64,000 nt of DNA. Source: Phoebastria nigripes. Lineage: Eukaryota; Chordata; Aves; Procellariiformes; Diomedeidae. The notes beneath the pieces were generated by a model. That model did not search any database and had not been told where the DNA came from. It saw nothing but the letters and a program-made list of their open reading frames with translations. Numbering within the stretch: the stretch's first letter is position 1; each line of letters starts with the position of its first letter. The translations under genes were made by a program, and so were the position numbers. Shown piece after piece: positions 13,201 to 24,300 of this stretch. Location of the stretch: NCBI GenBank assembly GCA_035582835.1, contig JAYKAV010000300.1, forward strand, positions 447,675 through 511,674, given 5' to 3'.

Positions 13201-16200
13201 GTTTCCTAATTGCGATTATTGCCTGACTCTGTGGTTTGTTATATAAGCAGGTAGCAAGGCATAACTCTATTGTTAGGAGTTTTGCTTTATCCCAATGGAA
13301 GTCATTATGAAGCTAAGTTTATGAAAAATCATGGCTTATGAAAAGTCTGATTTCTGCTGTCCAGAGACCCATAAGTGGTTTCTTCAAACATTAATTAAAA
13401 CCTGTGAGAAACATAAACATAAATACTTAAAACCTGAACATACTGGTTCCCTATGCACAATGGGCAGGATATTTTTATTTTAAAGCTTTTTTTTCCCCCA
13501 TTTTTTATAATTAGCTGTTTCTCTTTTAAAGGGCATGGGACCTTTTCACAGGTGGATCAGAAAATGGCTTGTACATCAGGCTCTTTCAAAAGCAATAGTT
13601 TTAGGACTAGTGGCAGCAAGGAATCCTAAGACAATAGGAAGAAAAGGAAGTCCCCAAGCTAGTCAGATGAATTTCTTTTAAATGAAGTCACTGCTCATTC
13701 AGAATCCTCTGCACATTTCTGGCCACAAAGACATACAGTATGCAGCAGGCACACTCACGACATGTAGAGGAAGTAGGTCACATCACTAGCAGTGCTACAG
13801 CGCGCTAAAGGGACTCCAGTGAATAGAACATGAAAAAAATGTTACTTTAAATCACCAGAAAGAGTGGGAATTCTGTCCAGGCTCTTTTCTAGCCTCAGGC
13901 CTTAAGCAGGGTGACGGAATGGGTTTGACATTGGCATTAGGCAGGCACACAGACTAGCATGCACTGTAGTGGGTCATCATTACATTTTTGATTCAGACCA
14001 GGCATCTATGACGCCAACAGGGGCAATAGATCATTGTTCAGTATTTGTTTAGAGTAGAGCCTACTCTCTGCCAGGAGACTCTATACTGGAAAAGGGTCAG
14101 TTTTTCTTGTGCAGCAGCTCTCAATCACACACGCCCATACTTTCCAACAACAAAAGTTAAAAACGCTATTTACCTGGAGGTTCTGGAAATACCCAGGCGA
14201 CACTGAGGGTTTTGCTATGTAATATTGACCCACCATATACACTTTGGTATAAATCTCATATATACTAAAGCTGGCTTAAACCAGTTCATAGATGCAAACT
14301 AAACTTACAGGGTATATTTTCTTTCATCTTTACAGTTTCGCTGGATATAGCAATTTGGTGATGACTTTGTGTGCTACTTATTTTGGGATACATTTGTTTT
14401 AGATACTGGCATACTGTCGCTTTGCCTGTTAGATCTATTCCAAAGCTCACTGGCAACTCCAATGCTTTAATATCCAAATGCTTTCAAATTTTGGTAATAC
14501 TTGGTTCTGAGCTTTGAGATTCTGAGCACTGAGGCAAATTCAAGGTCTCAGTCTTTATCTTCAAGGAGGTCAATAATCTGGATTCAGTTTAGAAGATTAC
14601 CAAAAATTTAGGAAGGAAGACTGCACATGACAAATCTGTTCTTAAGGCACATGGAGTTTCCTAACACAGAAATAAAATTCATCACTAGAGGAAACTTCTA
14701 GGGAAGCTAAGCAATACATCAGCCCTTCTCACTATCTTCCATTACAAACGCACACTATGCTTTTTGTTTCCTTCTCTGGCACAAAGCAATGGAGACATAT
14801 CTAAAGACAAATCCTACCAAAATACTGCACTGCATACATGACTTTGCCCTTGGAGAGAAGATGAGAGTGAAAATGCATCCATGTGTCAATAATATCCAAG
14901 TTGCATAACCACTAGGGAAAGCACTGTACAGTGTAAGAGAACCTGACCATGCACTACTGTGTACACTGTATTTTCTGTGCTTCCAAGAAAAGCTCTTTTA
15001 TAATGTTTTTAGAAGTATTAAAACAGTTTTCCATGATTTTCAGAGCAGCCTAAGGGATTCAGACATTCACAGTTCATTACTTTCAAGGGATGCTAGCAGT
15101 TACAATCCTATAGTGGGAACATAGCCTGTGCTGTTTGTACTACNCTTCACACCAATTGAACCATACAGACAAGTTACTGTAGTTACTAGGCACAACATTA
15201 ATATGGTACTGAGATTTATGTGACATTATTTAAGATCCAACATCTCATAACAGGGAGGGAGGCAGGGAGAGATATATGGACCACTGAAAAAATCTCAGTA
15301 CCCCATCTGAATATAAGGCTCCTACCCCAAGACTAGGGACAGGTGCTGGGTTGTCCCACTACATGTCTTGCACTCAAAATATAATGTGATTCCCTGATGC
15401 TNTATTTTGGGAAACGAAATTAAATGCTGTTATGCTTGCTCATTGCTATTAATATTTTTAGCATTACTTGGCTGGAAGTTTCTCTGAGATTCAGGCTTTT
15501 AGAAGTGGTTTTAGAGAGCGGGGTGATGGAAGGGAAGAGAATAGGCCAAGGATGAAAAATTACGGAATTAAGCTAATTTGTTATATGAATTAATTGAAAA
15601 CATACAGGAAGTGGCTGCTTTCATGGTTTCGTAGTGCGTTTTATACATATAAAAGAAATGTATCATATCATGATCAAGTATTTAGATTTGAAATTCTAAC
15701 TGCATAAATGCTAACTCACAGGCATGCACTTTTCAAAGGGTGGGCAGGCCCTCACTGCTGTTAGTGCCTGTCAATGTGGTGAGAGCTCCTCCATCACATC
15801 AGGCAGTTCTGATGCCGCTGCACTGCATCCTCACGGAGAGCAGGGCAGTGCTGTCCCTGAGTCACTAAACTCTGTTAGAGTTTAGTGACTCCATCCTGCA
15901 TTCAGCCTGTGTCATCATTATTTTGGGGGTAGTAGCTTAGCAGAAGAAAAAGTAGAGATAGCAAACAAGAAATGAAGAGGAAGAACAAGAGAAAAGGCAT
16001 AAAGGTGGTGCAACACCATCGAATCTTAGTGTCACTTGATTGGGAGATCTGTGCTTAATCCACCCATGGTCCTTGACACCCTAGTAACACAGGCGTATTA
16101 AAGCTAAATAAAAATTCTTTGATAAAAAGCTGAACCTACCAGTCATCACAAAAACTTTGACACAGGGGAACAGACTGAATAGCAGCAGCGTTGTTGGGAT

Positions 16201-18378
16201 GGATCCAGTGAGCAGCATGTGGAGAACACCGGTAAAAGCACTCAATTTTCTTTGTGAAATCTTCACAGCTGTGGTGGGTGAGAAAAGCCAGAAATAAGAC
16301 TGTTTCTTAGCATCAAGGCTACAGCCTCAGTTTTCTAGGCCTGCTTTGATGTGGATGCAATGCTACAGATTAGGAGAAAAACATAGAAAAGCATCCTTTC
16401 GCCCTGTTAGTGTATAGGTTCCAAACTCATTCTTTTGGCATTGTGTACAGACGCTGACCGTGCCATTACCATAGCCAGCTAAAGAGTGCACAAATGATTC
16501 CATGCATATTTCAGCCCTATTTGTGTAAGCTTTCCGTAAACTTTTGAGGCCTTGAGTTTTCCTGGCAAGAACAATTCCAGGCAATAATGAAATGTAGTTT
16601 AAAACTATAGTACAAAACTTCTTCTGTGCTGTAGCCTCATGGTTTCACTAATCTTTAGATTTTCCCACAGCCCAGCTGAAGTTACTTAAAAATGCATACT
16701 GTTGCTGCTCTTCTGGGAGTGGCAGGCAATAGCTGTTACTTTTGCACATCTGTTTTTGCTTAATTGTTTTGTACTTTCATTCTTTTATTTCTATAACTTG
16801 CCATGTTTCACAGTTCTAACATCTAACAGGCTACTAAAAATCTTAATTATGAAGACATTCTTCATGGTTACAAAACCCACAGGACTACAAGAATTTTTAT
16901 TCTAAATATTCAGAAGTTTCATTTCTGGACTCTTGTGCATTTTTTTTGCGAGATTTAATAATCTACTTGATCTGCTTTCTAAACAAAGGAAGAAGCCTGG
17001 TCTGTATTGACTAGGGGTCACACTCACTGGTATGTGATGGTTGCTTTGGCGAGCTACAGAGGTGCGGTGTGGTTGTTAACCTACTGGATTTATGACTGCT
17101 TTGCATTGCTAGATCTGGTTCTGTACTGAAAGCAAACCTGAAAAAACACAACCCTTTCTTGATAAAATGGCATAAATCCTTCTGCACAAATAGTACATAC
17201 TTAGGGATTCATGGGCTTTTGTGAGAGGAGAAGAAGAAGAGCCAGATGTTGGTCAGGTATAGAGACAAGATGATGGGAACTAGGCTGGGTGGCATTATCT
17301 CTAGGGCAACCTAGGGACTGTCCATCAGCAACTCTAGGGGGAGTTACCATTAGCTGTGTGGCTGCTACAGCACAGATCTATTGAACCAGGACACAGACAA
17401 CATCAAAGCTGACTTACGATTTACTGAGCTGCCCACATCTGTTCCAGTAGCTGTTGTTTACTTTAATTACTGGGGAATGAGCCAATTGCTCTGTGAAGTC
17501 TGCATAGCAACAGGAAGCTGTTAGGAATGAAACAGAGACCTTGCAATAAGGATTTTCTTTAATACTGTATTTGGAAGACTCAAAATGTAAGATGAATCTG
17601 TTTTGGTCCATAGCATGATAAAGTCTCTTAGTACTAAATAGAAGATGTACTCAAGCTCTAACATTTTTGGTTTTGGAAGTAGCAGTGTAAATGCTAAGTG
17701 AGCTGGACTGGCATCAACAGTGCTTTGTCAAGGTGTGCCCAGAGACCCCCCAGAATTTTACTAGTGTTCTGCCAGATGTTATATCCTGAAGGATACTAAC
17801 TTTGAAAGCTACCAAACATAAAAAGAGAGTTGAAGAAATGTAATAAGTGCTATACATTNCTCACTATAGAACTTCGATTTCAACCTTTCCCATTTGGTGT
17901 CTGCTACAATTAATTAATTTTTATACTTAATCACAATAAACCAAATTCATCTTTGCTGTAAACTTTTTTAAGCAGATGGAGCTACAAGAAAAGTAAACTG
18001 CATCAGAATTTTTTAAAGATAATAAATGAAGTCAGTGAGAGATTTGCAGTTGACTTTGTTAAGAACCAGAATCTTACTCTTGGTTTGCATGCAGCAAAAT
18101 GCCAATGAAGGAAGCTTTTCAAATGCAACATATACTGCATCTTATATATTTTTGAGAAATTAAGGGAACTGCCAAAACAATTAGTGTGTACAAAGCTGTA
18201 CTTCTAGACNATATTTGGCAAAAATTAAACCACTCTTACATTTAGAGTACAGAGTGCATTCATGCATGTTTGGCTCAGGACTTGGCTTCAGTTTGTGGGT
18301 GTCCCCTTTCAGACATCCATATTTTTGGCAGGTAGATGACATTATGACAGTGAAGAGGGTGACAGCAAACCTCAGCAT
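7036..18378 (-). CDS. RBP: Riboflavin-binding protein, complete 5-coding-exon gene
   Basis: This secreted carrier binds riboflavin in the plasma, yolk and egg white of laying birds and delivers it to the oocyte. The coding sequence joins 18378-18240, 17517-17418, 16268-16140, 11101-10990 and 7272-7036. Phases match at every junction and give 238 residues, the length I recall for chicken RBP. A 17-residue signal peptide (start MLRFAV) ends at Cys17, so the mature chain would begin at Gln18. The mature chain has 18 cysteines (22, 41, 49, 50, 74, 81, 90, 94, 116, 120, 127, 133, 151, 155, 169, 184, 186, 219), enough for nine disulfides. Tyr92 and Trp173 correspond to the aromatics known to sandwich the flavin ring in chicken (mature Tyr75 and Trp156). 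Residues 202-216 form a Ser/Glu cluster, phosphorylated in chicken and needed for oocyte uptake. Asn164 (NGT) is a conserved sequon. No frameshift or stop is seen. The folate-receptor-like fold is inferred from family membership. The family call is very secure. Confidence 0.96.
8345..8427 (+). mobile_element. MIR-like SINE relic, sense, in RBP last intron
   Basis: The string TTACTGACTGGTTCACTTTG, then ACCATGTCACCAGCATCTCTCTG and TTTCATCTGTAATAG follow the MIR core (GCTGTGTGACCTTGGGCAAGTCACTTAACCTCTCTG...TTCCTCATCTGTAAAATG) in order and spacing. Alignment is by eye and moderately diverged. Confidence 0.55.
9527..9562. repeat. 18-base perfect tandem duplication
   Basis: ATATTCAGCATTTGTTCC is present twice in direct succession. 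Confidence 0.95.
10990..11101 (-). CDS. RBP: RBP fourth coding exon (YEACKDD...NWLTDWE)
   Basis: The first base completes Trp123 and the exon encodes residues 124-160, ending in PYSE at a phase-0 boundary before the donor GAG|GTAAGAAAA. The acceptor tract is only moderately pyrimidine-rich (it ends CTCCATGAAG), but the phase and protein match are exact. It contributes cysteines 127, 133, 151 and 155. Confidence 0.93.
11102..16139 (-). other. RBP intron between coding exons 3 and 4 (5.0 kb)
   Basis: The largest RBP intron. It holds a perfect 15-base-pair inverted repeat (15859-15891) inside a somewhat GC-richer stretch (15720-15910). No other feature recognised. Confidence 0.85.
15859..15891. 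repeat. Perfect 15-bp inverted repeat with 3-base loop
   Basis: GAGTCACTAAACTCT and AGAGTTTAGTGACTC are exact reverse complements separated by GTT. Flanking bases do not extend the pairing. Too short for a microRNA precursor; no transposon ends recognised. Confidence 0.9.
16140..16268 (-). CDS. RBP: RBP third coding exon (CEDFTKKIECFYRCSPHAA)
   Basis: It begins with C, completing Ser80 after a CACAG acceptor. It encodes residues 81-122 and ends with two bases of Trp123 before the donor TG|GTAGGT. It carries Tyr92, the presumed flavin-stacking tyrosine, and five cysteines. The segment HWIHPNNAA (100-108) differs strongly from the chicken RWIDPRYTA segment, while both flanks are nearly identical. 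Confidence 0.95.
16269..18239 (-). other. RBP introns around coding exon 2
   Basis: Two introns, 16269-17417 (1149 bases) and 17518-18239 (722 bases), flank the 100-base exon. Apart from that exon, nothing is recognised. Confidence 0.85.
17418..17517 (-). CDS. RBP: RBP second coding exon (exactly 100 nt)
   Basis: The acceptor CTAACAG is followed by CT, which completes Ser47. Residues 48-79 follow, then two bases of Ser80 before the donor TC|GTAAGTC. It encodes SCCYADFTEQLAHSP through GQLSK. Chicken has Asn-Phe-Thr where this exon has Asp53-Phe-Thr, so that glycosylation sequon is missing; a new Asn67-Asn-Ser sequon appears 14 residues later. Since 100 is not a multiple of three, skipping this exon would shift the reading frame. 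Confidence 0.95.
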
Positions 18379-18397
18379 TGTTGTTCAATTCTTTTTC
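18240..18397 (-). CDS. RBP: RBP first coding exon (signal peptide and N-terminus)
   Basis: Coding runs from the ATG at 18378-18376 down to 18240, encoding residues 1-46 plus the first base of Ser47. The donor reads T|GTAAGAG. Upstream, a pyrimidine-rich acceptor ending in ATACAG (AG at 18399-18398) suggests that the exon carries 19 untranslated bases (18397-18379). The start is chosen because the translation matches the chicken signal peptide from its first residue. Mature residues include the SPEPNMHECTLYS segment typical of avian RBP. Confidence 0.93.
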
Positions 18398-18416
18398 CTG
18401 TATGGAGAGAAGTCTT

Positions 18417-18424
18417 TATTTATA
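18417..18424 (-). promoter_or_regulatory. Alternative TATA-like site TATAAATA close to RBP start
   Basis: The minus strand reads GGATATAAATAAAGAC about 45 bases upstream of the RBP ATG. If used as a TATA box it would give a leader of roughly 15-20 bases. It overlaps the expected branch-point area of the acceptor at 18398-18399, so it may simply be AT-rich intron sequence. Confidence 0.25.
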
Positions 18425-19257
18425 TCCTTTATTTCTAGGAGAAGCCATAACATTGAAAGGAAGGACTGCTTTAAAAAAGCTACATATATAACCAAATAAA
18501 GTATGCTCAGCAAAGATGCACACATAAATATTAAGACACACATTCTCGCTTTCTTTGCTTGTATCTGAATACTTATACTTCTGCTACATATTTTTGAGGT
18601 TCAGTGGCAAGTGATAAAAGCCACCAATAGTTCAGGCTATTTATGAAAACATGTTATAATTTTCAGTATTTAAGAAAATGATTTTAAATTTCTTACACCG
18701 ACCTGAATTTACCTTTGAACCCTTGCAAGAGACATTCCTCTGCTTCACTAAATTTGAAGAAAAGATTGATTAGTTCTAAAACTTGCAGAGTTGTTTTGCA
18801 CACTTGGAAATTACACATTTAATACAGCTGCAAGTGAGCTAGTAGTGGTCAGCACCTGAGCTGGATAAATTACATTGATAACTTGCCTTTGTTGAGGCTA
18901 TGCTAGTTTATACTTAAGAATCTGATCCGTTATTTTCTGCCTCTTTTGTAGAGTTCCATCAAAAACGCAAGATAAAAACATTTTGTCTGTGAGACTAAAA
19001 TTTCTCTAAACACAGACTACAGATTAGTGAGCTATATAGATAAATCTAGAACCTGTTACATAAATCAATGCATAATTCTTTATACATCTCATTAATTTAA
19101 CCCTTCATTGTTTAGTTAAATATTCCTGTTACCTTTTTGGAATAATTTTGCCTGACTAAGGACTGCAGCTCCTCTATGTACCTAGACTTTTCAGATATAA
19201 AGAAAACAACATGTTGCAGAAGAAAACTGTCTCTCCAGTTTCCCAGTAGTTTCTCAC

Positions 19258-19310
19258 CTCTTTTGCTGTCCTGCCGGGTGATACTTCTCCCTGGAACAGG
19301 AACACTGTAA
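19258..19310 (-). other. RBP: Likely non-coding first exon of RBP
   Basis: About 30 bases downstream of a TATATAAAG box, the minus strand runs from an initiator-like CCATTTAC to a good donor, AAAGAG|GTGAGAAAC (exon end 19258). It would splice over 860 bases to the acceptor at 18398-18399, just before the RBP start codon. The 5' end is estimated from TATA spacing. It is inferred from signals only. The alternative is a transcript starting close to the ATG (see the second TATA-like site at 18417-18424). Confidence 0.5.
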
Positions 19311-19330
19311 ATGGCTTTTCTCATTTTCCA

Positions 19331-19339
19331 CTTTATATA
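19331..19339 (-). promoter_or_regulatory. TATA box TATATAAAG, probable RBP promoter
   Basis: The minus strand carries TATATAAAG, a near-ideal TATA box, 960 bases upstream of the RBP start codon. It stands at the right distance ahead of a predicted short non-coding exon with a strong splice donor. TATA-driven promoters are usual for strongly induced, tissue-specific egg-protein genes. No perfect palindromic estrogen response element was seen nearby by eye. Confidence 0.5.
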
Positions 19340-20404
19340 CCTACCATCTGGCATCAGTGTTCCAGAATTTGTTTGNCCTGGAAGAATTCCTTGACCCTTT
19401 GGAATGCTAACATAGATTTATCTCAAAAGCAGATGCAATGACCAGCACATAATGCCCTTTTACTGCTTGCAAACGTTGACATGATAAAGAGGAAAGTACA
19501 AACATAGGTTAGAATTAGAAAAACAGCAGCTCTCCTATATAGCAAATACAAATAACCCCCCTGCCTGATTTTTCAATGATTCCTTTTATTATGAATTATT
19601 AGATTAATTTCTACAACAGTTTCATGGGGCTTTTATCACAGATTAGAACTTTACTGAATTAGAGACATTAAAAACAACACTTCATATTTCAGCCTGACTG
19701 GCTTAATTTTGACTATAGATACGGTGGTTTCCTTGGCTTACACAGTAATTTTACTGCAGCCCCTGGAAGAGAATCCACATCTCCCGATTCCCAGGTCTTT
19801 GCTCTTTCTTCACAAGATCCCTTTAAAACCTGCTGCTGTTTGCTCTGGTTGCTCTACCTGCCTCATACGTACTCTCCAACCAGTGTCACAAGCACTACAA
19901 AGAACTGTTGCTTGTACCATTGATAGTGATTCCTGATTGCATTTCATTGTGAGATCTGCTTTCTGCACAGAGGATTCTGCATCTGAACGTAAACCATTGC
20001 GTAAGGTAGACACGGTGATTACAAATAGTTGCACTTACTTTCATAGATCAAATCTTGTTGAGTACTGTAAAGAGCAGTACCACTCACTACCTTGCAATTA
20101 TTTAGATGCATAACAAAGTAGCATCTGTTGTTTTTGTGTTTAAAACAGAACACTGGTTTGTCAGATAATACTCTGGGGCCATTATTTACAAACCTTTTTT
20201 GCTTGAAAAAACAAACATTGGCATAGTGGAAGTGTGGTATGAATCTCATTGAGCAAACTCACTGAGCATGATAATAAAACAATCTCTATAAGCTATAAGC
20301 ACCAATTCCTATCCTAGCTCTAGTAAATGCCTCAAGGCAAAAGTGTTGCTGGCCTAAAAAGAGCCATTTCCAGATCAGTGGAAACGGAGTGATTTTTGTG
20401 TTCC

Positions 20405-20460
20405 AGAATGAATTTAATTAAGGCAAGTTTAAAGAATGAATTTAATTAAGGCAAGTTTAA
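20405..20460. repeat. 28-base perfect tandem duplication
   Basis: Unit AGAATGAATTTAATTAAGGC plus AAGTTTAA occurs at 20405-20432 and again, identically, at 20433-20460. Confidence 0.95.
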
Positions 20461-21310
20461 AAAGGCATGAAGTAACTATAGGAGAAACTCAACTAAATCT
20501 AATGGCTTATTACCCATGCCTTCACCTCATGTGGCTTGATCTAGTGTTGGCTGAAATTAATGGAGCTCCTTGCTGATTTGTAATGTAAAGGATTNGTGCA
20601 TACTGCTTGGCACTTGTATCTGTATATTCATACAAAATACAGACCACTATATAATACGAACACTCACTTTCAACATTGTGATGAGTGGATGGGCTGCCAG
20701 CTTGGTAAAAAGTACAGAAATAGTACATGCTCTGTGCCTTACTGCTCGGTTTGCATAAAATGTATGCAGACTTGTAAAGGTGTAAGGATGCCAGGAGGTT
20801 TCTTGTAATGCCTCTGTTCACTGAATTGACATACAAATTATATTAAGCTATAGGAAACTGGGATCTCTTTCAGGCTTTGAGTATGAGCCAAATGGGACCA
20901 CTTGCTGGGAGATTAGGCAGAGTTTCTAGCAGCAGGAAGGAAAATTGTCATATGTTTGTGATTTCTCAGACTTGGCTTTGGTCAGCAATACATGTAAGCA
21001 GGCTCCGGCTAAGGAGGTTTTAGAGATCTCAGCTATACATCTTCATCACCTGAGAAGTGAATCTTGATTCTTTTTTCTTAAAGTATTCTCTGACTAGTTA
21101 TTTTGTGTGATGTCTTATACTGAGAAATTCGTTAAAGGAAGTTTCTTACCCCTTCCCATACTCAAAAGGGTCATTTCTCTTTATGTGTTAAAATTGAACT
21201 TATTTTCAAGTACTCAGTGATGTTCTTGTACTTTTAAGACACTCCTACTGCCATTTAATTTTAACTTTAATATCAGTGCCCTGTAACTTCTATTAATCTT
21301 TTCAAGAGCT

Positions 21311-21370
21311 AGAGTTAAAGCATGCATGATGTTAAGAGAAAGAGTTAAAGCATGTGTGATGTTAAAATAT
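21311..21370. repeat. 30-base tandem duplication
   Basis: AGAGTTAAAGCATG followed by a dinucleotide difference (CA/TG) and TGATGTTAA occurs at 21311-21340 and 21341-21370. Confidence 0.9.
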
Positions 21371-24300
21371 TGCCACAGACAGCAATTCAGGCACCACAAC
21401 ATTGAATTATTATTATTATCATCTGATGATCTAATTGATAGTGGCCTATGATGCTAGTAAAAGTATGCATCTATTCCAAAACCATAAACACTGCTATACT
21501 AGGTCTCAAGAGCCATCTACCTGAGCAACTTCCTTCTGGCAAGAGCCATTAGCAGAAAATTAGGGAAAAAAATGTTTAAAAAATAAAGCTAGTTGCTAAC
21601 TTCCCAGCTTCTGGCAATCAGTTTAGTAACTGTGTCAGCTGACATCTCCTAACTCAACATAGCGATTCCTTTTTTGTGAGTCAGANCTCTTTAATGGCTG
21701 AAGTAAGCTTTTACAGTTTTATATTCTTGGTAACTCTGCAAAGCCGATGTGGTTAAGGGAAAAATTGTTTGCGCTTCCAACCAGTGACAATTGCCAGATC
21801 CATTTCCCTTCTTGGCATCCTGAAAGTGTAACAACAGTGTGACCGGAGGGAGATAGAGTTTCAGGAGCGTGAATTAGAGCATTTGGCCTGTTATAGCTTT
21901 ATTATAGATGGCAATGTGTGCTAATGAAATTAATCTGTTTGTTCCTCATATATCAGTGTGAGCCTGCATGCTCAGAAGTTGGAATTGTTTTTCTCGTTAA
22001 CTGTAACAAGAAATGTAATTAGGAGCACAGGTTGTTATCTAATTTAGTGTTGTTCATGAAGCTCCTTTGCAGAACTGCATTTAAAGTTGCAACAAGGGCA
22101 CATTATTTGATGATCAGTTAAGTATATATTCTTGACTTTCACTATGTTAACTTCAGAACCAAGAGTTCATATTCANAAGTCTCTCTGCTGAATGTATCAT
22201 GTCACAAGTCAAGCTGAATGCCAAAGGAGACACTCCAGATGGACTCAGTCTGGCACTCCTGACTCTGCAAAAAAAAGCTGAGGTCAAATCTTAATGCTAC
22301 TGAATTTAAGTGTGATTTGCTTCTGTTCACTTTGATGGGGCTGGGATTTCTCCTTTTATTTTGTCTGTGTAAGGAATACATCATGGCACAAAGTAAGGCT
22401 TACTTGCTTTATTTGAGAACACAAATGTTGCTGAGCTAGTTCTCCAACCAGGCACAGGAATGACAAAAGCACCAGTAATTTTATATAACCAAGAGAGTGA
22501 GTCAGTGGGGAAAAAAAAAGCAGATATTTTAATGATTTTAGGTTTAAAAAGCAATCACAACCCAAACAACAAAATTATGATTGTAAAAATGTTATTTTAA
22601 GCCCCATGTTAGGTTTTTCGAAATTAAAGGGGACCAAAACCTACTTATTTTAGCTTATTACTGAGTTGAAAGCATAACTGAATGCTCTTCCTTTGCCCTA
22701 GTCTTTCATTTGCCTTTCACATTCTGCTAGTCTGTTACTGTGAGGTTCCTTGAACCACTAACAATTATTGTTATTTTTTCTACACAGAATGGGCTTTGGT
22801 TTGGATAGCTACTGACTATGTGGTGTGCTGTGGGCTCTCACAAGTGACAAAGAAAACCTGGGTCCAGCTTGACCTATACTCCAGAATTAACCAACTGCAA
22901 TCTTGTTTCTAATTTTGACTGTTAATATATGATTGAATTTTCTACAATCACTTATGAATGATGAATTTCTTCTTAGGGGAGTATGAATACTAATTTTTTT
23001 TATTTACACTTTTATTATGGGTATTTATTATTTGTATAGAGGTAATGCCTAGATGTCCCTGCATAAAGTCGTGATGTAGTGTTTTAAAGTATTTGATGCC
23101 AATACTGGATTATGGATGGCCATGTCCCACAGCCCCCTTTTCTGCCCTGATCCTGTACTGCCCCTTTCCCTCCACTGTGCTGGCACAGCCCAGGTGGGGT
23201 TGTACACCCAACCAGATGGGGGAACTGATCCAGCAAAAAGAAATCCAGCACTTCCCCCTGCCTCCAGTGTTTCTAGCCAAATCAGTTTCAAATTTCAGTT
23301 TATAGCACATCTGTAGAAGAGTTGTGTTGCTGTGAGGAAAAGGGTGGTATAGCACAATGAGAGAGACAAATAGGGGAGGGTAGGACTGGCACTACTTTCA
23401 GTCAGTACTGCCAACATCTAAGCCCCATTGTGTTAGCATTCTGTTTATTTTTTTAATTGTTATGTTGAACACCTTGTAATCAAAATTAAGAGCTGACAGG
23501 TCTATAAAGAAAACAAATAATGCAAGCACAAGGTAACAGTGAGATCATACTGGTCAACATATTAAAAGGCACTGACTGGAAACCACCAGATTAATCATTG
23601 CTGAGCTTTTCCTGTTTGTATCACAGCAGGGATGAATTTTAAGGAGGACACAGTTGAGGTCCATGTAGTCTCTGCAGACATCTCTGAGGAATGACTCCCA
23701 TACATGCCATACTAGTTCTAGATAGCTTGACTCATTGCCCTGTGATGAATCTGCGCTTAGAAAATTGACCACAACACTCATGGAAAAGGTATTTTTTCCC
23801 AATACCTTTCTTTACATTGTCCCCTCTCTCTCTGCATCCCTCAAATGGCTCCCCTCTCTTGTATCAATCAAAAACTGCTTTCAATTCCAACTCCCTTCTT
23901 GGTTTATCTATGTCCTTTCTGTCTGTTCTCTTTCAATACAGACACGTTAAGTCTCTTGAAGTGTCCTGATGCCAGCCTCCACTGTACACCTGTTGGATTT
24001 CCATGGCTTGCTTTCTTGTATTTGTCATCTCATATTTGGGAGGCATTTCTATAAGTAGCAGTAAAACTATGTGTAATCTTTGCCCTAGCCCTCCTTAAAA
24101 CTCATCTTTCTTTGGGTGCCCAAAGAGAGGGTGACAAGAGTTAGGATCTGATGCTACTCCTGATGGCCAGGATCTTTCCATTCCCCATGTGCTTCCCTTT
24201 CTGGACCTTTCCGAAATACACACAAATATACATATTTATATACATATGTAATTTGTACTCTGTTAACACCTAGGGTTAACAGCTCAACTGTGGCAACTGC

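Noticed and set aside
18843..18862. Possible estrogen response element (GGTCA...TGAGC) upstream of the RBP coding exon
   Set aside because: The half-sites are separated by five bases rather than three and the second is imperfect. It would also lie in the predicted first intron.
19112..19354. 80-codon open frame on the minus strand upstream of RBP
   Set aside because: Better explained as TATA box, short non-coding exon and start of the first RBP intron; the open frame crosses the predicted donor.
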